Source: a virus. From it: a stretch of DNA of 64,000 nt. The first letter of the stretch is position 1, and the number at the start of each line of letters is the position of its first letter. The translations under genes and the position numbers were made by a program. The notes under the pieces are model-generated. The model worked only from the letters and a program-made list of their open reading frames with translations, searched no databases and was not told where the DNA came from. Positions 57,661-64,000 of the stretch are shown here, piece after piece. The stretch covers positions 62,001 through 126,000 of the IMG/VR virus record IMGVR_UViG_3300027969_002424, one strand, 5' to 3'.

Positions 57661-60600
57661 TTATGTTGGCGCTGGTTCGCCGGTAATTAAAGTATATTGT
57701 TTTCTTTGCAATTCTACTATTTTCTTATCTAACTCATCTAAATCTTGTTGTGCTGCAACAGATGCCCCTTCAAGTACCGCAATTTCTAGATCACCTTGTG
57801 GTAATTTTTGTTTAGCTTCTGATGCTTTATATTTTGCTTTTGTAGAAACTTTAAATACATCCCAACGTTTTTCTTTTAAATCTGCTATTTCTTTTATTAC
57901 GGCTTCTTGTTCTGCTATAGATGCACTGTCTGAATTAATTTTATTTGACATTGGTGGCATACCAGAGAAGTTTGGCCTTGGAATTTTATTGCTACCCAAC
58001 ATTGAATTAATCTGAGAAGTTAATTGACTTCTATCAACTGTTCCTGTTGCAACAGTTGGTAATTTAACTGGGGAAGAACCGCCTGAATTCATGGCATTAA
58101 CACTAGCAGTTAAGGATGCGGCCGCAGACGGTGGTAATCCGCTAGTAGCTAACGCAGATAATGGCACTTTTTTTGTTTTTTCTATGTTTTGTGTTATTGC
58201 TGTACTCTCTGAACTTATAGTAGACACATCAGTATTAACTGTGTTGCTCAATCGTCCCGCAGATAATGAGGCGACCGTACTAGCAGCGGCTGCTGGTTTT
58301 GGTATGTTATTCATTGCAACGGCAGAAGCATTTCTAATTACTGCTCCCCATGGGGCAAGCCCGGGAATTGAACTTACTGAATTTACTGCTATGTTTCCAA
58401 TAGTTTTAACATTCACTGGTGTTCCGGTTGCAACAGCACCAATCGTTACTGCTGCAATAGCAGACAATCCACCAGGCAATGCTCCTACTCCACTACCCCC
58501 GCCATTTCTTCTATTAGTTGGACTTCCGGCACTAAGTGCTGCATTGAGACTTGATGTAACCAATGCACTTACTTGGCCTTGAGTTACTTTCTTTCCAGTT
58601 GCAACAGAAGTAGTTAATCCTATGCTCTGTGCTATCAATGATGCTGTTGCTGAATTTATTTTCTTTCCACCATTAGCTGCACCAATTTGTGCTACTGAGC
58701 CAACTAATCCATTAATTTGACCTTGAGTAATGCTTTTCCCACTAGCTAGTGTTTGTGATAATCCTATACTTTGAGTTATTAATGAATTAGGAAGACCGTT
58801 TTTGCCTTGAGTGCTGTTTACTGCTCCAACAATTGCACCAATCTGACCAGCACTAAGATTTTTACCACTAGATAATGTTTGACCTATGCCAATACTTGCT
58901 CCTATCAATGATGCTGATTGTTTTGCAGCAGTGCTTGTTCCGCCCGTCGCTGCTCCTATTGAACTAACTAATGAACCAATTTGACCTTGACTTAGATTTT
59001 TTCCACTAGTCAATGTTTGTGATATTCCAATTCCTTGTTTTAATAATCCGGCAGTAGCACCACTAATTGTGCTATTCTTTCCGCCACTTGCTAATGCAGT
59101 AACAGTTGACATTAACAATGCACTAGTCTGCGGACTCATTCCACTAGCAACTTTTTTTGCAGCGTTTAAGCTAGATGTTGCTGCATTTGTGCCGGGCATT
59201 GTTTGTAATGCTGCTACTTGTGACGCGGGCAATGCTGCAATTTCTTCTGCTACCGCTTGTTCTTCTGAATTTTTTGCTGCTATAGCTGTTAAGTTTTGTG
59301 GAACGTTTGCTTGTAAAGGTTTAAACGATTTTGTTATTGCACCAAATGCTGATGCTGCAAGACTTTTTACTGATGCAACTGCACCAGCACCTCCATTTTT
59401 AGCAGCTGGTCCTAATCCAGCGAGTGAAGTAGAGATTGAACTTAATCCGCCCGCATTTGTTGAAAGATTTGATGCAAAATTACCTGACGCAATTGCAGAT
59501 GCTACATTACCGCCTGCCCCTTTCAATGAATCAGCTAGTCCACCGGGTGCTGAAGGTAAGGTGATATCAGAAGTTACTCCTCTTGCTGCATCAGCTAACG
59601 CACCTAAACCAGATGAACCTAATGCTGATGCGGCACCTGAAGTAGTAACGCCTGATGCAGTTTTAATAAAATCAACAGTTGGTGCTACGCCAACTGTCGC
59701 AGCAGCGTTTACTACACCTGCAATTGCGCCAGGTGCTTCTTTGCCCGTAATGACTCCTGCAGTAGTTAATGCCGTTTGTGCTTGTTGCAGTGTTGCAGCT
59801 TTAGCAACTACTTGCGCCCCTGTATTTTGTACAAACGCATTAAGATTTTCTGCACCGGGTTTACCAGTAAACATACTATCTGGCATTGCAGTTGACACAT
59901 CTACTCCACCTTGCACCAAACTTGTAGCTAATGCAGCAGACCCCGGTTTAATAACCATAGCTGCTTCCATTTGTTGTGGAGTCATTGCTAGTTTTCCTAC
60001 TGCTGCATTAGTTTCACCTGCTGCATCCGCTATAACTCCTGTACCAGATGCAACCACTTCTGGTGCTACTTCTGATGCGTTTACTGCTGCTGCACTAACC
60101 ATTGCACTAGAGACATTTGTATCTAAACTTTCACTTACGGCTGGTATAGGAGGAACCGTAGAAGTTAACGCTGCATTAGTTGTGACTTCTGGCGTAGCTG
60201 CGGTTGTCTGATTAGCATTTTCAAGTGCAGGACTTTCTTGTGCAGGAAGACTATCTGCTGGTGAAGATGATACGCTTACATCTACACCTTGCCCTGCATT
60301 AGCCCATGGCATGTGTGCAGGCGCTCTAGTAACAATTGTTTTTAACAATGCAGGCGCTGCTGCAAATCCTACTTTAGGATCATTTAATGTATCAGTATGT
60401 GCTATTTGTGTTATTAGTGGTACTTCATTTGGTGTTACTGAAGTAGAACCAGTGTTAAGATTAATCTTACTACCATTAACAAACATAGTTCCACCACTAG
60501 CATATGACCCTTCGCCGGATCCAAACATACTCATTGAACCGTTAACTTTAATAGTATACGTTCCTAATACATATCCACTAAAATTACTACCTGCTCTCCA

Positions 60601-61695
60601 TCCAATATTGGTAGCAGCGTTTATGTTTATGTTGTCGGCTGCTATGTTTAAATCTTTTTTAGCATTAATGTTTATATTATTGTCTGCATGTAAATTCAAA
60701 TCACCTTGTGTTCTAACATTGACGCTATTCATTGCATATACATCAACTGTACCTTCTGTGCCTAACTCAATATAACTTTGCCCATTGCTATGAATAATCT
60801 GTAATGTTTGCCCATCGTCACTCATCAATATCTGATGACCTTGAATTGTTCTAATTCGTACTAATTGGTCTTTGCCATATATGTCACCATCGTCCATGAC
60901 AATGCTATGTCCGCCACGGCGTGATATAACTTGTAATGCTTCTAATGAGCCTTCACTACCTTTTTCTAGTACATCTTCATCTCTATAACCACCTTGGTAG
61001 ATTGGTCTTCCTGGTGTGCTAATTCCCCAGCCAACTCGTGACGGACTTTCACGCAATGCGCTACTGCTTATTGGACCTCTGATTGGATCTCTAAGTAAGC
61101 CTTGTTGTTGATAAATTCCGGCTGCATAGCTATGAATAGGTCTTGCTTCATTTAAGAAATTTTCACTATCAGTTATGCTTTTATTATTTGTGTTTAGATT
61201 AGAAACAGGCAACTTAGGTGCGCCGCCTGTTTGTGCTGCTTCACCTGCGTTTGGTACAATATGGTCAGACGATCCAATGGCAGGAATCATTTGTAATAGT
61301 TCTGGTTCTAGTATTCCACCTATATAGTATCCGTAATTTGAATCGCCATTTATAAAAATACAAACTACTGTGCTACCAAGGTCAGGTGGACTAAACCACA
61401 TGCCATATGAACTTGGATTTGTTTCATAAGTACCGTAATCTGTCGAATCACTTCCTGCTACTGCGGGAGTACTGCCAAAGAAAGGACTCATGTAATTTAC
61501 AGTAGTCCAATTTGAATCATCATTGGGATCTGAACCACCAAAATCTTCTATATAAACATCTATCCTGCCAGCATGAGTATTATCAATATTATTTTTAACT
61601 ATTCCAAGCACAGGCAAATTACGCAGTACGCCGCCGCCTGCGTCTGGTTTGCTTCTTTTGTTTTGTCCTTTGGGACTAAAATTATTCTCTGCCAT
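57661..61695 (-). CDS. Baseplate spike protein, gp5-like without lysozyme domain
   Basis: 1,344 residues. An N-terminal OB-fold (about 25-130; LPVLGIVKNNIDNTHAGRID, then WFSPPDLGSTVVCIFINGD) is that of gp5/VgrG spikes. Around 320-370 lie beta-helix-type repeats (GDLNLHADNNINI, DLNIAADNININA). I see no gp5 lysozyme domain. From about 480 on it is a very long Ala/Ser/Gly-rich tail with four copies of a 46-residue repeat (LIAQSIGLTTSVATGKKVTQGQVSALV type) between about 58.54 and 59.06 kb. A C-terminal coiled-coil-like stretch ends it. The tail is unlike T4 gp5 and may be a scaffold or length-setting element. Confidence 0.85.
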   Translation of the reverse strand: MAENNFSPKGQNKRSKPDAGGGVLRNLPVLGIVKNNIDNTHAGRIDVYIEDFGGSDPNDDSNWTTVNYMSPFFGSTPAVAGSDSTDYGTYETNPSSYGMWFSPPDLGSTVVCIFINGDSNYGYYIGGILEPELLQMIPAIGSSDHIVPNAGEAAQTGGAPKLPVSNLNTNNKSITDSENFLNEARPIHSYAAGIYQQQGLLRDPIRGPISSSALRESPSRVGWGISTPGRPIYQGGYRDEDVLEKGSEGSLEALQVISRRGGHSIVMDDGDIYGKDQLVRIRTIQGHQILMSDDGQTLQIIHSNGQSYIELGTEGTVDVYAMNSVNVRTQGDLNLHADNNININAKKDLNIAADNININAATNIGWRAGSNFSGYVLGTYTIKVNGSMSMFGSGEGSYASGGTMFVNGSKINLNTGSTSVTPNEVPLITQIAHTDTLNDPKVGFAAAPALLKTIVTRAPAHMPWANAGQGVDVSVSSSPADSLPAQESPALENANQTTAATPEVTTNAALTSTVPPIPAVSESLDTNVSSAMVSAAAVNASEVAPEVVASGTGVIADAAGETNAAVGKLAMTPQQMEAAMVIKPGSAALATSLVQGGVDVSTAMPDSMFTGKPGAENLNAFVQNTGAQVVAKAATLQQAQTALTTAGVITGKEAPGAIAGVVNAAATVGVAPTVDFIKTASGVTTSGAASALGSSGLGALADAARGVTSDITLPSAPGGLADSLKGAGGNVASAIASGNFASNLSTNAGGLSSISTSLAGLGPAAKNGGAGAVASVKSLAASAFGAITKSFKPLQANVPQNLTAIAAKNSEEQAVAEEIAALPASQVAALQTMPGTNAATSSLNAAKKVASGMSPQTSALLMSTVTALASGGKNSTISGATAGLLKQGIGISQTLTSGKNLSQGQIGSLVSSIGAATGGTSTAAKQSASLIGASIGIGQTLSSGKNLSAGQIGAIVGAVNSTQGKNGLPNSLITQSIGLSQTLASGKSITQGQINGLVGSVAQIGAANGGKKINSATASLIAQSIGLTTSVATGKKVTQGQVSALVTSSLNAALSAGSPTNRRNGGGSGVGALPGGLSAIAAVTIGAVATGTPVNVKTIGNIAVNSVSSIPGLAPWGAVIRNASAVAMNNIPKPAAAASTVASLSAGRLSNTVNTDVSTISSESTAITQNIEKTKKVPLSALATSGLPPSAAASLTASVNAMNSGGSSPVKLPTVATGTVDRSQLTSQINSMLGSNKIPRPNFSGMPPMSNKINSDSASIAEQEAVIKEIADLKEKRWDVFKVSTKAKYKASEAKQKLPQGDLEIAVLEGASVAAQQDLDELDKKIVELQRKQYTLITGEPAPT

Positions 61696-61710
61696 AGTAA
61701 TTATTTAATA

Positions 61711-64000
61711 TTAACGTCTTTGTCTAGGATTTATATTCCCAGCATCATCATTTTGTACACCTTGTTTGTTAAGTTTTGTTTGATCTTGCACTGGTTTTCT
61801 TTCTACAAATATTAAATTATCTTCGTCCCATTTAAGTTTTCTTACTTTACCTGCTTCAGTTGTTTTTTCTGCGGTAGCAACATTTTTAACGGTTGTTCCT
61901 TGTCCTGTGGACGTAGGTGCAGTGCCAGTAGAAACTCCTCCGCGTTTAACATTGCCACCCGGAGTGTACTTTGGTACAGAAGGTGTCGTATTACCTGTTC
62001 TAGTTTTTGTCTGATTAGCTTTAGCTGCACTAGTTGTCGCTGCTGTTCCAGTACCTGAATTAGTAGGTTGAAAGACTGGCACAGTTTTTACTTGATTGAA
62101 TGCAGCAAAAGGAGATTCAGCTTCTTTACTCTGTTCAATTGGATCATCTGCAAATATACCTGGAACTCCAGTTAAATCTTGCAAGAAAGTTCCTTTATTA
62201 AATTTACTTACCACTTTTATTAACATTATTGAGACACCGCCGCCTCGCTCATTAATTTTTGTTTGTATATATTTTGGATGAGGATATATATTTATAGACT
62301 GATTAATGTCCATTGTCCCGGTATCATTATTATAATCTTTGGGTTCTTTGAAATTGATTTCAATAAATACTTGCCCGCCGTTTGCACTTACCGTATACCC
62401 ATCAGTTCCATAATATTCATCATACAAATCATTTATACTACTAGCTGCTGGTTGCATTAAAAAGTCAGGATCACCTAATATAGTTATGTTAGTTTCAGCC
62501 CAAGCTGCCGGATCATATAAACTAGATATATATGAATTTTGTGTTTCCATATTATAATTAGGTCTACCTTGTCTTGCTTGTCCAGTTGGTTGTCCAACTG
62601 CCACCGGGAAAGAAAATCCGTTACCGGATGCAGACGGAGAAATTCCAGCACCATCAAGTACTACATTATAAAATGCATTATTAAATGTTTGCTCAAATTT
62701 AATTACTTCAGTATTCAATCCAGTGAACCAATACTCATACCTTTTATGTGGTCCATAGTATGGAGTAGTTACATCAGAATATGCGCCAACTGAAACAGGT
62801 GTGCTATATGGTTGAATGATAAATTTAGTTTTAAAAACAAAATCATTCTGTTTTTTATCCCACGCTTTGACTACTACTTCAGCACTAATTGTATACCATT
62901 TAATGCTCACAGTTTTATTTGAATTGTCAATTACATCAGATGACTCTTGCTTAGATCCAGTATTATCAAGTCGTGATTTTTTTATGATATTCAATGCATC
63001 TTCTAGGTATGCACTTTGTTTAATTATTTCGTCTACTGCTTGAATGATAGGTATGCCTGTGCCAACACTAATTGTTTTTAAATTATTGTTTGGTTTTGCT
63101 CCTGTTTGTGCAGTTACTGCATTAGATTGTTCAGTTGAGGTAGCTGTAGTACTTGTGGGAGTTCTTCTTTTGTCTCTATCTGCTTGACTTAAAAGTGATG
63201 CTTTTGCTATTAAATCTTTTGCTTCACCTAAAAATTCAATATCCCATTCGTTAGCATATTCTATTTCTTTATTATCTAAACGTGTTTGTTGTTCTTTATT
63301 TAAAGTAGATAATAATCCCCATGCTCCTTGTGTAGCATCAGTTCCTGCATGAGCACCATTGGCACCACCTGCTTTAGAAACACCGTTTTGATTTCCTCCA
63401 ATCAATGCATCATATACAGTACTACCAGTTATACTAGCACCTGACCAAACTATACCTTTTTTAGTATCAAATGCTTCAGAGCCAGGAATTGATTTAGCTT
63501 CACAATTGTACACAACTGATTGTCCACCAAGCCTAAAATCCATTTTTGATATTATAATATCATAATATCTTTCATATAATCCAATACCAGTGCCTCCCAT
63601 ATCTTGAAGTTTACTAGGATCAATTACATTTCCTTGATTATCGTACCCCAAAAATCTTATCCCTAAAATATAAAACTGTCTAACTGGGTTTGAAGTATCA
63701 CCGTAACCCGGGGTTGGACACATTTGTTTTAATTGATCTTGCGCTCGTTTTAATCTTGATATAAAAGAAAACCCATATGGTTCAGTTATTTTAAAAGTTA
63801 TGTCTGTTACATTTGTGGCACTTTGTGTTTCTTTTCCAGTGATAGCCTGTGTTATCACCAAATCATCTATGTAAAAATCTACATCGAATCCCGGAGCACG
63901 TTCATTTGGTCCGCTATTATTAACTCCGCCACTTTGTGCAATTAGATATGCTGCTCCTCTTTTTACTGTTTGAACACTAGACGGGGCAGGTGGAGAACTA
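61711..64000 (-). CDS. Baseplate hub protein, N-terminus outside the window
   Basis: The frame stays open past the window end, so the gene is longer than the 760-odd residues seen. In the first visible part are PSSVQTVKRGAAYLIAQSGG and APGFDVDFYIDDLVITQ, a phrase typical of myophage hub proteins. Further on are FKITEPYGFSFISRLKRAQDQ and YILGIRFLGYD. The last 130 residues are low-complexity Thr/Gly/Lys. Placed before spike, gp25 and gp6 it belongs to the central hub (gp26/gp27-like). It ends 15 bases before the spike start. Confidence 0.8.
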   Translation of the reverse strand, partial: SSPPAPSSVQTVKRGAAYLIAQSGGVNNSGPNERAPGFDVDFYIDDLVITQAITGKETQSATNVTDITFKITEPYGFSFISRLKRAQDQLKQMCPTPGYGDTSNPVRQFYILGIRFLGYDNQGNVIDPSKLQDMGGTGIGLYERYYDIIISKMDFRLGGQSVVYNCEAKSIPGSEAFDTKKGIVWSGASITGSTVYDALIGGNQNGVSKAGGANGAHAGTDATQGAWGLLSTLNKEQQTRLDNKEIEYANEWDIEFLGEAKDLIAKASLLSQADRDKRRTPTSTTATSTEQSNAVTAQTGAKPNNNLKTISVGTGIPIIQAVDEIIKQSAYLEDALNIIKKSRLDNTGSKQESSDVIDNSNKTVSIKWYTISAEVVVKAWDKKQNDFVFKTKFIIQPYSTPVSVGAYSDVTTPYYGPHKRYEYWFTGLNTEVIKFEQTFNNAFYNVVLDGAGISPSASGNGFSFPVAVGQPTGQARQGRPNYNMETQNSYISSLYDPAAWAETNITILGDPDFLMQPAASSINDLYDEYYGTDGYTVSANGGQVFIEINFKEPKDYNNDTGTMDINQSINIYPHPKYIQTKINERGGGVSIMLIKVVSKFNKGTFLQDLTGVPGIFADDPIEQSKEAESPFAAFNQVKTVPVFQPTNSGTGTAATTSAAKANQTKTRTGNTTPSVPKYTPGGNVKRGGVSTGTAPTSTGQGTTVKNVATAEKTTEAGKVRKLKWDEDNLIFVERKPVQDQTKLNKQGVQNDDAGNINPRQRR

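Noticed and set aside
1-64000. Prophage or insertion-sequence signs (integrase, transposase, att sites).
   Set aside because: None was seen; gene content is that of a lytic T4-like phage.
1-64000. tRNA genes other than the tmRNA.
   Set aside because: No further T-arm with a matching acceptor stem was noticed by eye on either strand; a tRNAscan-SE run would settle this.

Overview
The window is a 64 kb stretch of an AT-rich, contractile-tailed (T4-like) bacteriophage genome. The right half is virion structure: baseplate hub, spike, gp25, gp6 and a giant 6,459-residue baseplate/fibre protein. The left end starts with a T4-type DNA ligase. Several host-like genes point to a betaproteobacterial host: a short Gram-negative porin, a PstS, a permuted two-piece tmRNA gene and a PQQ precursor peptide. 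PQQ serves methanol dehydrogenases, so a methylotrophic betaproteobacterium is a reasonable guess. That is inference, not proof.

Layout. 1-3.6 kb: DNA ligase (cut by the window edge), small hypothetical proteins, a tiny membrane protein, a 40-residue entericidin-like lipoprotein, and two nearly identical strong promoters. 3.6-4.7 kb: a class I glutamine-amidotransferase-like protein and an exported protein. 4.7-9.4 kb: a metabolic/envelope island with a membrane protein, a glycosyltransferase overlapping a PlcP-type metallophosphoesterase, PstS behind a Pho box, a porin and a 24-residue PqqA. 9.4-10.3 kb: permuted ssrA followed (upstream in transcription) by three very small genes. 10.3-31.3 kb: a large modification cluster with two B12-binding radical SAM proteins, five tandem radical SAM proteins (four with their extra cysteine motif N-terminal), a nucleotide-sugar dehydrogenase, several glycosyltransferase-like proteins and a 1,353-residue protein built of about 65-residue repeats. 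31.3-64 kb: fibre and baseplate genes.

How the parts may work together. PstS with a PhoB-type box, a porin, and a phospholipase C/glycosyltransferase pair resembling the PlcP-Agt lipid-remodelling system together look like a phage-borne phosphate-stress programme: import phosphate and replace phospholipids with glycolipids. PqqA could keep the host's PQQ-dependent methanol (or other alcohol) oxidation supplied during infection, and tmRNA could rescue stalled ribosomes. The 10-31 kb cluster probably makes or modifies a glycan or peptide, perhaps on the fibres encoded next to it or on the host surface; its substrate cannot be read from sequence.

Almost all genes lie on the minus strand and are packed with 1-35 base overlaps. 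The exceptions on the plus strand are at 3655-4299, 4680-5291 and 18872-20794. No gene-free stretch over 300 bases remains once the tmRNA and the small genes are counted. All statements rest on reading the sequence; no database search was run.
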